Origin: Ascaris suum
Taxonomy: Eukaryota; Nematoda; Chromadorea; Rhabditida; Ascarididae
Direction: 5' to 3'
Length of the DNA stretch: 64,000 nucleotides
Assembly: GCA_013433145.1 (NCBI GenBank)
Contig: CM024174.1
Coordinates: forward strand, 11,847,484-11,911,483
Positions 42,032 through 55,879 of the stretch are shown in pieces; positions within the stretch are counted from its first letter, which is position 1, and each line of letters opens with the position of its first letter. Position numbers and translations under genes: made by a program. The notes beneath the pieces are model-generated. The model saw only the letters and a program-made list of their open reading frames with translations, ran no database searches and was not told the DNA's origin.

Positions 42032-45000
42032 CCTTCAAGCAATATATCTCGCTAAAAGCGCTGACACTTGATGATTCTAACAAAGCAGTAAATATCGTAT
42101 CTATTATCTTTGCTTAATTGAAAGGAGAAACTCAACAAGTATTTTTGTTATTCTTTCATTTCGCATAAACTCTTATGAATTATTACGCTCATTGAAAAAA
42201 AATTAAATCACGCTTAGATTTTACAATCCAATAAAATTGTCCTTAGAATTTCAACTTGAAAATGAAAAATTTTCCTCTGATTTTCCTGGATTTCTGGACA
42301 CACACACATCACAACTCACCATCAATGGATACGACTAAGAAAGAAGGAATATAAGTCGATAACAAAGAGAGATTACTAAAAGCGAGATGATCACACTGGG
42401 AATTGCTAAGCGTGCTAAGGACTAGTCCTATAGTTGACGCATTTTGAGTGACAGCATTGTGGACGCGCAATATCAACATGCTAATGTGACACCACTCATT
42501 CGTGGCATTTAAATGTCTTCCTTCCGCGTCTCCCACCAAACAATAAATGCACTCACGCTAAGATAGCCCTTTCTTTTACGATTAAGCGCATATGCAATAG
42601 CAAGCTTATATAGATTTAAGTTATATCTATAAGAAAGAAAAATCTATAATATGGCTTATATCTAGAATATTTTTTAACGTAACGTAAAACACATAAATAA
42701 ATCTGAAAATGATCCCGTAATAAAACGCGAAAATGTGGAACTTATATTTTGATTGGTTATTAAAACATGACTTTCTATCAATATAGCAAAATTATTAGTG
42801 CAGTAATCTCAACGAGACAAATAAAGGTATGAATGAAACTTATGTGATGAAAAGTTCAGAAGCAAAAATTTATTGAACTATGAGTACATCCAATTGAACC
42901 TTACGATAGCCTCTTAAAAAGTTATGACAAGGCGGTTGCAATTTTTTAAAATTTTGTCGAATAAATTCGATGATTTTAAGAATACACTCAGAATAAAATG
43001 AATAATTTCACTGAATAATTTTTGAAATACCTTCGCAAAATAAAATTAAAACGAAATGAGAATATGAAAATTTGTTAGACATCATTATAACTTGAAATGA
43101 TATTCTAAAGGCGTCGAAGAAAAGCGTAAAATTCTTCTTAATTTTTCTTTGACCAATTCAGTATAGTTATGGCGATGAACATTAATGCTGTTTCAATAGC
43201 AATACGGACTAACCACCAAAAGTGATGGACGTGGTAATGCGGACCTAATATTAATGAGAGTAGTTGCCACTAGGACCCAATAATTAACCTTATAGTTTGA
43301 ATAGCTAAGCAGCAGGATATGAACGCTCTTAGCCTCAAATTCTTTGCATTAATGACAGCTATCTCCACCAAAAAAATTGCAGTTTTTAATTTCTTTGAAA
43401 TTATCTATCGGTTTTTTTAATAATAGAAAACATAAGGATGAAATTTTAACCAAAATGATAAAATCATAGTTAGTATGATTCAGAATTCGTTGATGACCAC
43501 TGAATTTCCGTGGTGACCCGTTAATCTTCAGTATTAATCACTTAACTTTAATTTTGAATGGCTACTGCTGAATGGGTGAAAGAAAGAGTGCTCTTGCAAA
43601 GGTCAATATACCGTCCACTAATGCAATGAGACCTTTCAGCTGGACAAAACTTTCTCATATTTTGACCAAATAAATCCTCACATAATAAGACAATAAATTT
43701 TCGATCAGTTCATTTACTGCTGACGCAGCTCTAAGTGATGTTGTTGAGGAAAGATTGTTAGTGAAAGTCGAAATCTCAATCCACAAATGGCAATATATCC
43801 ACCCATAGTTTATGCTAATCTTAACAAACAATTGTGTTATAGGAAAAACTAATTAAACTCAACGAAAAGGAGGCAGATAGAAATTGCATATCGCTATTAA
43901 GAATCTCATTTATTTCAAGATATTTCTATTTTAAGCAATTACCATCATAGTATGCAAAAATTCGTCAAAAAAATAGCAATAACATAAAATAGCAAGTATA
44001 ATACAATATTGGTAATATCGTTTTAGAATTTAATAGAAATGAGAAATTTCTTATAGTCATTAATAAAGAAGAAATCCATAACTTCGTATATAGGCATATT
44101 CCTTCAATTTCTATCCATCTAGTTTAGATCGTTTTGCAAATGCCGCATTTATTTAATTCATGTTCTAGTTTCCGTAAACAGATGGAACAGAAGATACACT
44201 CTTTTTTTTTCGAAGTTGGAATTTATAACCATTGCTCATATACGGCTAATGTGTGAAGTCGAGCGGCACATCGAAGATGAGGCAAAAGGCCATACTAAGC
44301 TCGGCTCTCGTGAGCGATCTCAACTCTCTTGATGACGCTTTGTTAATTTATGAGTTCCGCTTGTGCTAACGCATATTAGACATATAGTAGTATGCTGCCT
44401 TGAATATAGCTATAGTATTGCCTTGAATATACAACATATAAGGAATCGCTTGAAATTTTAAAAAATGGCTGACGATACTGCAATATATGGCAATTTAAGT
44501 TCGTCATAGGCGTCATAAATACAAGCTTGAAAAAAAAATTTTTTTTTTCATTTTTAAGTGCTTCTAAATTTTCTGCTGAAAACTTTCATAGCAAAAAGCT
44601 TTTTTTAAATGATAGATTAAGAATTGCTACTGCTCTTCACTAGCAAGGTTATATAAGATGAGCTAATAGGAAAATAAACCGGAAAGCGGCTCTTTTCCAT
44701 TTTCTCTAAGGTCTAAAAGAGCGATTTATTGATAACGTTGACTTATTCTAGAATGTTTTAGAACTTGAAACTTTTCGATTAGACGAGATATATTTAATAA
44801 TTCGTTGTAAGGAAATTGCTAATAGCGAAAGAATGAGCAAAAAAAAAAAAATGATTTTCGCCTGCTTAGAATTGTATTATAACATATTGCAATATGATGC
44901 AATAAAGTGAAGAAAATTTTAGCAATGAAGAAATTTTAGAATCGCCTTAATTTTTTCATTATAAATAACGAGATGCTATGATTAAGAAAATATAATTGAT

Positions 45001-47870
45001 AAAATAATCAACGAAAAATAAATCTAATTCCTATATCCTCCGAAAAAATACATTTAATCATTCCTATGTTTAATATTTGAAATGAACTATTAAGCGATAT
45101 AAAACAGGTTGTGAATTGCGGCGTAAAGAAAAACTCATTGAATGTGAGAAAAATATTCATTTATATATTAAAGAGAAAGATGAGAAACTCGTAATGCATG
45201 AAGAATTTAGCGATGAGAGATCGAAGAAAATTATATTGCCAGCTGCCGATAGATGTAATCAATCATCTCAAGTTGAAGCGACTCATTGAGGTGAAAAAAG
45301 AAAGCAAATGAAAGCATCAGAAAAAGTGCATTATATATGAATGATAGTTATTAATGATAAGTTCTTTATTGAGCGATAGAAATACGCCTTTTTTGGCAAG
45401 TATCATGACTTAATCATGATTTAGTTAAATGGAAATATGAGATGATCCAATTACGGCTCTTCTAATAGTAGTTACTCGATTAAACTTTCAATAAAGCCAT
45501 CATGAAGTCAATACTATTGAAACAACCATAAACAGAGACCATCTAATATTTTGTTTCACGTTGATGACATAAAATTTAATATTTTTATTTATCAGTAATA
45601 ACTTGTCAGTAATAACGAATAATTAGAAAGCAAAATCCTCTCCCTCCCCCCTTCCCGCTGCCTCCTTCCCCATTCAACGTATTCGTAGAAAAGAAGACGC
45701 TAAAAGCTAGCATGTCGATGTCGGAAAGTGCGCACCGTGTTGCTGCATTCTAATTCAATGGAGATTGTTTTGCTCGTAGAGCGATCACTCCATTATCTAG
45801 CTAGTACTTAATGAACACAAATCAACAAGAGCGAATATATCGGATAGAAGCCGCCCCCTTTAGACCCATCACCTTATCTTTGTGGGGTTATCTCATTCGC
45901 AATTGCACCATTCCAGTCATCATGATGCTAAACAATCATTTACATAATGCTAATGCATGCTCATATTGCCGATCGCATCGTTTAGTAGAGTATTGATGCA
46001 TCAAATATATATGGCATTGTCCTTCTTTTTTTTGGCATCTTCTTATTAATCGATTAGAAATAATAATGACACATCGCCATTAAATATTCATAGATAAATA
46101 TATAATAAAAACAATATGATTAATATGCGGTGTGAAAAATTCAAAACATATAAAAATTTTATCGATATTTTTGAAAAATTTTCTATACTTCTTATAATTA
46201 TAAGAATATGAAAATATAGCAGATTTTTTTTGCTTGTTATTTCGCTCTTTGCGCACTTGTTTTGGAAAAAAACACACACACACGCATACACACTCACATA
46301 TTAGGAAGACGTCAAAGATATCCTATCTATACATGTGTATGTGTATATGCCTGTGTCTGTCTGTCGAATAGTCTCAACTCGGGACCTTTGAAGTTAGAAT
46401 TACAAATTTGATGAGTAGAACACACATTATAGGATGACCTTCTCTTAGCCCACAGATTTTTTATCGATCGGATTTTCAGTTCACAACGATCGACGCTCAG
46501 AAAAATGAATGTTGTTGGATCATTCATTATATAAAGCTATTACTTCTTGTATTTCATTCATAAATAGTAAATAGTAGAATTGATTAGACACGTGAAGGGG
46601 ATGCAAGAAGCAGATAACGCTCCTCCTCCTTCTCTAATAACGTCCCACATCCCCTTATTAGTTTCAGACGATAAAGAAGAGTCTTGGAAATCATGAAGCA
46701 TCAACAACAAGCAAGAATGAGGTGAATTTCGAGTAAAGAATACTCACGATAATTTTAAGCACCCAAATAAGCTAATATTCTCGTGTCTTTGAAGCCCTCT
46801 ATTATATATTCGACACTCTTCTTTTCACGTATTTCTAAAATACTTTTGTATTCTCTAAATTATGAACATATTTTCAATGACAAACATCAAACTTAATGTC
46901 GTTATCGAAAGAGACGTGCAAGAATGATTTTGAAGTCAAATATTTCTCATTCTTTCCTCGAAATTGCCCGATTATTTAAATCACGAATCATAAGCAATAG
47001 TTGCTGGACTATGCCGAATTTAACAAAGTTCGCTTGAATTTCATATTTTATTGCGCATCTTTCATAAAGCGCATTAAAATAGTGAATATTTGAGTGCATT
47101 GATCCATTATTCTCTCAATGATACAACAATGGAAGTTGAATTAATCTAAGATCAATTTCAAACAATATTTTAGAATAGTTTTTCAAACGACTAGACCATT
47201 CTAATAAAGCGTTGAAACGCTAAGCAAATCTAATAATTTAAAAGGAAATTACGCTAAATCTCTTTCATTAAAAAATACAAAGAAATGCAAAATGTGCCAT
47301 CATAATACAGCTACGTTGAAAAATTTTTGGCATATCAACGGTGAGCGAATTTTTGATCATTAATAAATCGTGCTTTTAACGTAAAATAACGATAATATCT
47401 CCTCTTGTTTCAGAGATTTCTGCCTTTCCAGCAGAGGACCGTAGAAATGTCGAATTAAATAAAAAATATTAAAAACTAGCAAAATTTTTTCTATTTTCAC
47501 TAAAATTTCAAGTTTTTTTCCTATCATTGTTCATCTGCTTCGACGAGATTCAATAACGCTTCACCTCCAATTCGGAAATCTGGCTATGCTAGCTCTAACA
47601 ATAGAAATATATTGAATGTGACAATCATTAAAGATGGACTTTATGCATGTGGAATTTAGAAACATGCTATGAGGCAACGAATAGGGCGTATTTCCTAGAA
47701 ATGTTTTCAAATTGATTCAAGCAGCTATTTACGCAACGCTTACAATGTCCAGATAAATCGATGCTCGTAGCCGAATGCTATGAACGAGCACAATCACAGC
47801 GACCAACAGACGCAATGAAGGCTACCTCAAATTGCAGGTGCTAGTATCACAACGGTTGCTTGCTTCAAGT

Positions 47871-48282
47871 ATGCTATTGTTATTAGTCTATTGTGTGTCG
47901 GCAAAAGCGTATGTACTCTAACAAACGATAATTGGGTGTGTTGACTGTCGATTGCAGATGAATAGAGAAATAGGCGTGCCTGGTTGCCCTCGCCAAATTG
48001 AGGGATGACCCTTCAAGACTTGTGAGGACCGTTTTCAGGATTCCAGGCGAGAATTGCAATGACCGTAATTTTTTAAAAGGCTTGAAATATTGCAAGTTGA
48101 ATTGACGTAAAAGGATAGCTAAAGAGGATGAATTTTTAGCATTCAAAGATGCTCATTTGAAAATCGTCTCGGAAAAACTTGAGGTTAGTGACGTCAGCGA
48201 GAGGAAGTTATCCCCGACCATAATATCCACCATGGTTAGATACGTGCATAATCGTTTACTAAATGATAAACTCAATCCTTAG
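47871..48282 (+). CDS. Probable small secreted cysteine peptide gene or its relic
   Basis: Exon 1 (47871-47908) encodes a signal peptide, MLLLLVYCVSAK, and ends at a GTATGT donor. The acceptor GTTTTCAG at 48038 restores the frame and gives IPGENCNDRNFLKGLKYCK. Two outcomes are possible. Read directly, an in-frame TGA at 48103 interrupts a frame that then stays open to TAG at 48282 (RKRIAKEDEFLAFKDAHLK), which would make it a pseudogene with a mutated codon. Alternatively a 46-base intron from GTTGAATTG to ATTTTTAG removes the TGA and gives a ~47-residue precursor ending NIQRCSFENRLGKT with cysteines spaced as in small disulfide peptides. Family unknown. Confidence 0.4.
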
Positions 48283-48475
48283 TTTGCTAACTCTCCTTCC
48301 ATTATTGTATGCGCGCTTGGTTTCCCCTCTGCTGAAGAAGGAATTTTTAATGAAGAAGGAAAAAGTGAGGAGTTGCATGGACTTAAGGGATAGTTCTAAG
48401 ATTTTACTGGCGACAAACACCACTGAGAGAGAGATCATCACTTATCACTTTAACCTTCGTTTTTCTTATATTTAA
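48263..48475 (+). other. Open frame with signal-peptide-like start, 70 codons
   Basis: From ATG the frame reads MINSILSLLTLLPLLYARL, a plausible signal peptide, then a basic segment (KKEFLMKKEKVRSCMDLRD) and TAA. It overlaps the end of the preceding open frame by 20 bases in another frame. It may be a separate short secreted protein or chance. Confidence 0.25.
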
Positions 48476-49032
48476 ATATAACAAAATATGAGAATATATA
48501 TGCAAAAATTTTTTTATACATACGCAATTTTCATTTCCCATCAAATTCGGACACGAATTGAAATATCAAACTAAAGCGATAGCAATTTGCAATTGCCTAA
48601 GTCTGTGATGATTTCGATGAAATGAGTTTATTTTAGTGTGCAAATAATAGAAATTAACATTTTAACCACATAATTAAAAACAAAAGCCATCGAATACTTG
48701 CTAATTAATTCAACAAGAAATCATCTTTGCGCCTTCTAAATTGTGCAATTATATCACTAAAGGAAAGATTTATTGCATAAAATCATCGAACAATAAATAC
48801 TATCAATGTTATGAAAAACTTAAAAAACAACAAAACAGTTACTTATTATTGAGAAACATGCATAAAAAGTAAAACGAATTTAGTAAATGAATTAGTAGGA
48901 AACGTTGGCAAACGTTTTAGGAATGTCTTTCTACTAGATTTCATTAATGAAAAAGACGAGCGAATTTAGCTAATTGTAAAGCAGCAAAAATCGAATGGCC
49001 ATTATTGAATTACACAGATACACATGCACGTA

Positions 49033-49148
49033 CATATATACCATTGCTGCCTATTGCAATCCATATATACCATTACTGCCTATTGCAATCCATATATACC
49101 ATTGCTGCCTATTGCAAACCATATATACCATTGCTGCCTATTGCAATC
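49033..49148. repeat. Four-copy 29-bp tandem repeat flanked by 14-bp direct repeats
   Basis: The unit CATATATACCATTGCTGCC plus TATTGCAATC occurs four times, with single changes (ATTACTG in copy 2, GCAAACC in copy 3). The array is bounded by CAAAAATCGAATGG at 48985-48998 and 49148-49161. Confidence 0.9.
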
Positions 49149-49440
49149 AAAAATCGAATGGTCATCATTTTAGAAATTCATAAAGTTAATGGTTTATTTC
49201 TCAGTTGGCTTAACACAATTCAATTGAAGAATATTCAAAATGAGCGGCTGTACGATTGAAGATTTCATAGAAGACATTTTAAAGCGTAATAGGTTAGCTA
49301 AAAGAAACTTTTTCTTTGTTAATTATTTCGAAGATTAAAATAAAAAGTATATTTAATTAAACACAACTATATTAAACTCAAGTGATATATTATTCTTGAG
49401 AATTAACAAAACCGTTTGATTGAATTGCAAATTTGCATAT

Positions 49441-49462
49441 CGTGCCAAACCCGTCTGGCACG
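49441..49462. other. Short inverted repeat, 7-bp stem
   Basis: CGTGCCA and TGGCACG enclose an 8-base loop AACCCGTC. GC-rich for the region; function unknown. Confidence 0.6.
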
Positions 49463-50024
49463 CTTTTCCGCTCATTTATGCGATCATTTCCCTCCGCATT
49501 GCTCAAATTTCCGTTGATCGGATTCCCGCACAATGACTATATTAGAGAAAACGAAGTACACCACATATGAGATAAGCACCAAATAACGACTAAAATACTA
49601 TAAAGGAAAATCTTCGAATGCAAATATAGTGTTCAGGAGGTATCACCTCTAAAGTTAGTAATATTTCCGGTTTTCAAAGAAGTGGAAACACGCTCGATAT
49701 GTGCTTTTCCATCCTATAGGCGGCACGATATGTGCTTTCCTAATTCCGCTCATCAAGCGAACCAATTTCATAAACAATAAAATATTGCTAAAAATTCATT
49801 TATTTTTAGATGGAAATAGGGGTTTTTTTTTGTTTGCCCTGATCGGATTGAAAGTGAAACCGTTGCAAGATGCACGCCAACTTCTCACACTTTCAAATGA
49901 TGGCAATTTCCTAAAAATTTGATGGATTTATGTGATAACATATCCGATATCAATGATATCATTTATCTTATCCATAGAATCATATAGTTTTCACTTCAGT
50001 AGTTCTCGAATGAAAACAATTGAA

Positions 50025-50190
<166 letters not shown>

Positions 50191-50780
50191 TAGCCATGAC
50201 GACCTCTGTAAAATGCACAGTGAAAATATAAAACTGATAAGATCATATGCAATAAAGATAACTTAAAAGTTTCAGCAATTGTTAGCTTACATCAAAAAAA
50301 CGCAATATTGATGAAACTAAGAAAGAATTTTCAAATAATATTTCAATATAATAGAAGATTGATTTTACGAAAAAAAAATGCGTAATAGATTAAAGCAAGA
50401 AAGATTCGCCATTTTTAGGGCAGATGTTTTGATAATTCAATTATTATCAGTTATTTTCATTGACAACCCTATCATCGAAGCGGGTGTTTTTTTTTTTTTT
50501 AAACGAAAGGAAAGAAACGATTCAAATATGAAATTCGATTGACGAACAAAGTGCTATTTATAGTCAATGAACATCTGCCATAGATGATAGTCGTTGATGT
50601 GTGCAACGCTACCATTAAATGTACTATTAGCTGATGCAAAAATAGCAAACCATCATTTCCCTCACAACGATAGCTTCTTGCTTTTACCTCTTTTTTTTAA
50701 AGGCATTTCAAGTATGCTTACATAATTCTTCGAATACGTTTTCTTTCATTCCATATTTTCAAGTCTCTTTTTCATATTAT

Positions 50781-50805
50781 TTACCTGCTCGTCTAGTGCA
50801 GGTAA
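50781..50805. other. Short inverted repeat, 8-bp stem
   Basis: TTACCTGC and GCAGGTAA flank the 9-base loop TCGTCTAGT. Function unknown. Confidence 0.6.
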
Positions 50806-51581
50806 TAAAAACACGATATGGGAATATATTTTAATGAAAGGTAAATAAAGAACGATATTGATTGCTTCTGCATTAATGATGAGCAGTTATTATGTGCTGA
50901 AAATTAACTAACATTTCTTAAAGTGAAATAAAACTAATAAAAATGCAAAAAAAAAATTCAACAATAATAATCAAAAAAAAAAAATTTTTTTTTTTCATTT
51001 CCAATTGTGAACATTAGACGATAAATTTCAGTCCTATTAAACAGCAAAAAAAAAAAAATTGATATATTTCATCGATTTTACATAGAAATCAATTGAAATA
51101 ATAAATCGATATTAATATTGAATATAAATTTGATTTTTTTTTTTTTTAAGTCAATTTTTGGCGACAATTATTGATGAATATGAAAACAACGAAATTTGCA
51201 TATTTTTATGCTAATTTTATGACGATGCGCAAAAAATTTTTGAAATTTTTCATCGGTTTAAAATCAAAGAAAAAAATGCATTTAAAAACTAAAAATAAAA
51301 TTCGATTAAATGGGTTTAATTCGAAATAAAAACAACTTGAAAGTTCTTTTTTTTTTATCGTTAAACGAAATAATATATTTCCAATCGTATTATTGGAACA
51401 AAGAATTTCTCGCTGAATTTTTCGCTTCGTTCATTTAAAAATAAAATTGCAGAATTTTACAACTCATTTACAACTAATTGCAGAATATTTTCTCAGGTAT
51501 ATTCAGGTAAACTCTCCAAACAATCAGTATTATCCTTTATAATTGTTTTATCGCCAGGTAAGACTAGGTGTGGGCACTCAC

Positions 51582-51630
51582 CTTTGCCAAAGTGTTTAGT
51601 ATGCAGTTTGTTTGCATTTTGTTCGGTCAT
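51582..51630 (-). CDS. Isolated candidate first coding exon
   Basis: On the minus strand an ATG opens MTEQNANKLHTKHFGK and runs into a perfect GTGAGT donor (AAAG/GTGAGT) in phase 1. The hydrophilic N-terminus and strong donor look like a real first exon of a cytosolic protein. Candidates for following exons further left on the minus strand were not found, and no family is recognised from 16 residues. Confidence 0.3.
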
Positions 51631-53090
51631 ATTTGCTAACTTTATTTGTGTTGTTCAATTAATTATTTTGAATGAATTAGTGCTTTTCTATGGCTTCTTA
51701 TAGATCACTTTTTAAGGCTTATCAATATATAATATTTGAAATAACTTCATGTTTTATGCTAGCTGATATGATCGAAGATATATAGATCAACAAATAATAA
51801 TAGTAGTATGATATACCTGATGCAAAAAAAAATAAAAAAAACAAATAAAAATATTTGCCGACAGTAATAAAACTTGCAACCTTGATTCCTCGGTTGGTCT
51901 CTCTTATTGCCAACTTCAAGTACAAGCCATGCGCCTTCCTTCTATATGGGTCTTATGATGCAGTAGTGCTATAATTAAAAAAGGAATTAACTGCAGTGGG
52001 GCAGATATCGAAGAATTAAGGCGACCAAATGCCATTTAACCAATGCCAAGCAACATCATTTCGCATCGTTATGTATGACGCACAAATAGCCAAGCAAAAG
52101 GGCAATTTATTTCACATTATTTGAGCAATTCACATGATCATAAGCTCCATCATCGTAACACAATGTTGCACCTGACTTTCACACATAAAGCAGCGTTATG
52201 AAACATGGATATAGTGTTGTTATATAATTGTAAAATGGTTTTTTTTTAAAATTGAATTACTGGATTTCATATATCATTTCGAACAAATACAAAAAAAAAA
52301 ACATTTAAACGGATTTAAAATTGCATAGGATGAAGAAAAGCTGAAAAGAAACTAAAAACATGCAAAATTGCGCGAATGGAGGGAATATGGCAGATGGAGA
52401 CTGCTCCTCTCTCATTGTTTTCTATGGATACTTCAATTTGGATCAATTTATTCGCGCAAAAAATTTCAATTATCTATTACTTTAATGTGAAGATATTTAC
52501 TGATATGATTTTTGCAACGACTTTAGTCTTTAAAAAAAATCATTTCGCTATTCTTATATAAGAAGAAATTGTTGAGTTAATTCCGGTGCCAATTAAGGCT
52601 CAATAGAAATATTTCGTTACGTAGTCTCTGTCAACGTCTACGATTCCCAACCATTTTCACTAAGTTATATACTATTGCGAAAGCATTAGCACAAAGCAAA
52701 TTAATTAAAGCATTCCTTCCTAATAAAAGTGAGGAAATGGTAGTCGTCTAAGAATCGTTGTAAGACCAACTCAGCGAGTATCTTTTTCATTAGAATTCAA
52801 ATGACAACATAGTGGCAGTTGGGAGAGGATGATTATAGCAATGTGAAATAAGATTATAAGAGTAATGGCTGTGGGGTCATCTCCCATGAGGATATGCGGC
52901 TTGTCGGTCTTGAAATCAGGAAATTATTGGCGTATATCTTGCTACCAATCGAAACGAATCGAATCAACCAATTCAACACAACTACTCCCCACAATCTCCG
53001 TAAAATAAACTCGAATGCTTCTTCATTATCTCTTCACTTCATATTCCACATTCAATATATAATGCTCTTGGCTTTCTTCTGTGGGGTACC

Positions 53091-53107
53091 GGGGGGGGGG
53101 GGGGGGG
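53091..53107. repeat. Poly-G tract, 17 bp
   Basis: A pure G17 run in otherwise AT-rich DNA. Confidence 0.95.
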
Positions 53108-53637
53108 AGGTTGTGGATGGACCACCAAATAAGTCAATGATGAGGTAACGCTCGGTCAACAACAACATCGATTGCTGAATTAACCCATAAGTTCCTATAG
53201 AACGTAGTGCTAGCAATGGTAAGTAATCGATCGCAGTATGATTATAAAACCTTAATTTAATTCGAAGATGATTAACTTCCCAAGTCTTTTTGCCGGGATT
53301 CTATTGAGGAATAATGGTACTCTTACATATGCTAAACAATAAAATGAAATAACATTTGTGGAATATACAACAATGTGAATTTCTAATGCAAAATTTTGAG
53401 CGCAATAATGAAATGAGTTTATAGCAAATCGAGACTTACTGAAATGGAGGGGTCATTTGAATTACGAAAATTTAAACAGCATATTCATTTAAGAGAAAGA
53501 TTGCTATTGAAGAGAGGAATGGAAATAGACATAGTAATATATTTTGCAAAGTTGAATTCGCTTCTATTATCCAACCTTGCCAACTTCTTATCACCTGTAA
53601 CACTGATGAACAAAATGATGAGTATAGAAAGTATAAG

Positions 53638-53741
<104 letters not shown>

Positions 53742-55080
53742 CAAGTTGTGATATCGGCTATGGCATAGATTTCCCCGTTAGCGTCAATTAGCTATGGAAT
53801 CGAGCTAAACGAAAAAATCTTCCTCATGCCTTACATGGCGAACATCTAATTGTGGATATAAAGTCAACAAAAAAGTAAGAAATGAAGAAGAAAAAGGACA
53901 AAAAGGTGGAGCAAAAAGTGGGAGGGAGAAAGGGACAGGAAAGGGGATGGGGAAGAGGAGGGGGAAGGGAATGGAAGAGGAGGGGGCTAGGCCACCATAA
54001 GTAATGCTTTTAGCAGCTCAGCGCCCACGTCAAGCCACCCCATGAACATAAAAAACAAAGTGATGAGTAGTATGCGCTTATCTACTGACCAACCCCATTT
54101 AGGTCTCGTTGAAAAAATTTCCTTTTGCATTGTACTTGATCTATTATCCTTGCAATTTTATTTTTGCAATTTTTACGGAGCTGCAAATTTTAATGGCATT
54201 CCAAAGGGGCATATAACACCTAAAAATGTTCCATTAAAAAATTTTTGCACTGAAGGGTCATCTGATTAGAAATATTATCATGTTAGGTGTTTGATAGAAC
54301 CGAAATCATTTAACTGCTATATTTATCGACGAAAAACTGTAGTAAATTTTCAGTTACATTCAGAATTCAGCATTAATATTTCACTTTTTAAAATCCTTGA
54401 AAGCTGTCTAATTGAGGTTTGAAAATTTTTGAGAAGATAGAGTTAATAATTTCCTTTTCTTCAATTCGAAAATTATTTTTCCATGCGGAATCAAAATCAG
54501 GAACGGAACTCACCTTCCATGAGTCGACTTGCAAATACCTGCGCTCATTATCTTCATTCTCACAATTGTGTCACTCGTGAACTGAACTGAAAGAGCGAGA
54601 AGAGATATACACATCTACGAAGCCAACGTTATACGTTTTTTAAAGGACATTTGGGAGAAGAGGCCCCAAAGGCGGATCATCGTATCCGAACTTTATTAAG
54701 CCCCTGGCTGACTTCTTTACTTCCCTATATAGACGAGGAAACAATCCGCAAAATTCCAGCAAGTAATTGAAACGAATTTCATCAGCATTTTCGTTACCTC
54801 AATCAGCAACAAGTTTTGTTTCACTGCAAAATACCAAGGACATCTAGTGCTGTCTTTGTGGGCTCCAACAGTCCAACTCTCGAGGCTGCGGGGAAGGGAA
54901 AGGTGGAAGGAAGGAGGGGAGATTGAGGAGGGAACTGGACCAAATTCGTCGAGCATTCCGAAAAGTCCTACCGCTAGAAGGGAACTGAATTCTACAGGAA
55001 TTGAATTAATGGGGGATTTGTGTGAAGCGGCCTCCTCGAGAACAGATGTGCTTGAGAGATTTCGAATTTGACGCTATGGA

Positions 55081-55307
55081 TCACCGACCATGCGTATCTT
55101 TCTCCACAATATTAATCTTGAGAGACTCAATCGCAAGATTTGTGTCGTTTTTTTTTTCTGACGAATTCTTTCCAATATAGTGGTCAAATAAATCGATTCT
55201 TCCTTTTGCTAAATATCTGAGGCGCAACTGTCCCGCTACGCTATTGCAAGTAGTCCGTCTCGATGTCGTTAACACCAACGGTAATACGGAATGAAAAGCG
55301 TGTATAG
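55081..55307 (-). CDS. Candidate terminal exon, unidentified
   Basis: After the acceptor TATTGTCTCTTAG (minus strand), an open frame of 74 codons runs to TGA: IHAFHSVLPLVLTTSRRTTC, then QLRLRYLAKGRIDLFDHYIG and a charged end IVEKDTHGR. Codon use is coding-like. It lies about 1.85 kb beyond the CKS1 stop on the same strand and is probably a separate gene if real. Plus-strand frames nearby (55398-55586, 55676-55879) look about as plausible, so confidence is low. Confidence 0.25.
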
Positions 55308-55675
55308 CTAAGAGACAATACGAAGCGCAACGGTAATTGGTATATGGAAGGAAGAGAATAAGTGGAAGACAGCGGAAACGGAAAATGAGACCACAATATG
55401 CCGAAATTGTACATGGATTCGCGTTCGGTACTAGTAAAATTACTTGAAAGTTGTGATAGTTTTTCAAGGAACTTAGGCTTTTTATCGGAAACGTGCGAAA
55501 CTGTCTCTGAGAAGCGGGGCGGGGGAGAAAATTTTGGAAGACTTCTCAATCCTCACCGGGTCACGATAGTCTCTAAGGCCCGATAATTAAGAGCTGCAAT
55601 TATCCACTTCCTCTCTGTTCGCGCCCATTAATTCAAAAAGCTTAGGCTAGATGAGAGTGCAAACTTGGCACAACT

Positions 55676-55879
55676 ATGAAAACGGAGAGCAAATCCGATA
55701 AAATGTTGGAAGTTCATTTCATTGAAATGCTGCAGTGGTCGAACTTCATCGTATCCCACTTTTTCGAACATTTATTTCACTTCCAGCAGAACGTGACAGC
55801 CGAATTTCGCTCCACATTGATCCGATCTTTCGCTTCCAACAGCCGATTGATCTCCAATGTGACGCCTCAATTAAACTAA
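55676..55879 (+). other. Open frame, 67 codons, unidentified
   Basis: ATG to TAA: MKTESKSDKMLEVHFIEMLQ followed by an aromatic, possibly helical segment (FEHLFHFQQNVTAEFRSTLI). Codon use is coding-like, but a second frame and the minus strand are also partly open. No splice or family support. Confidence 0.2.
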
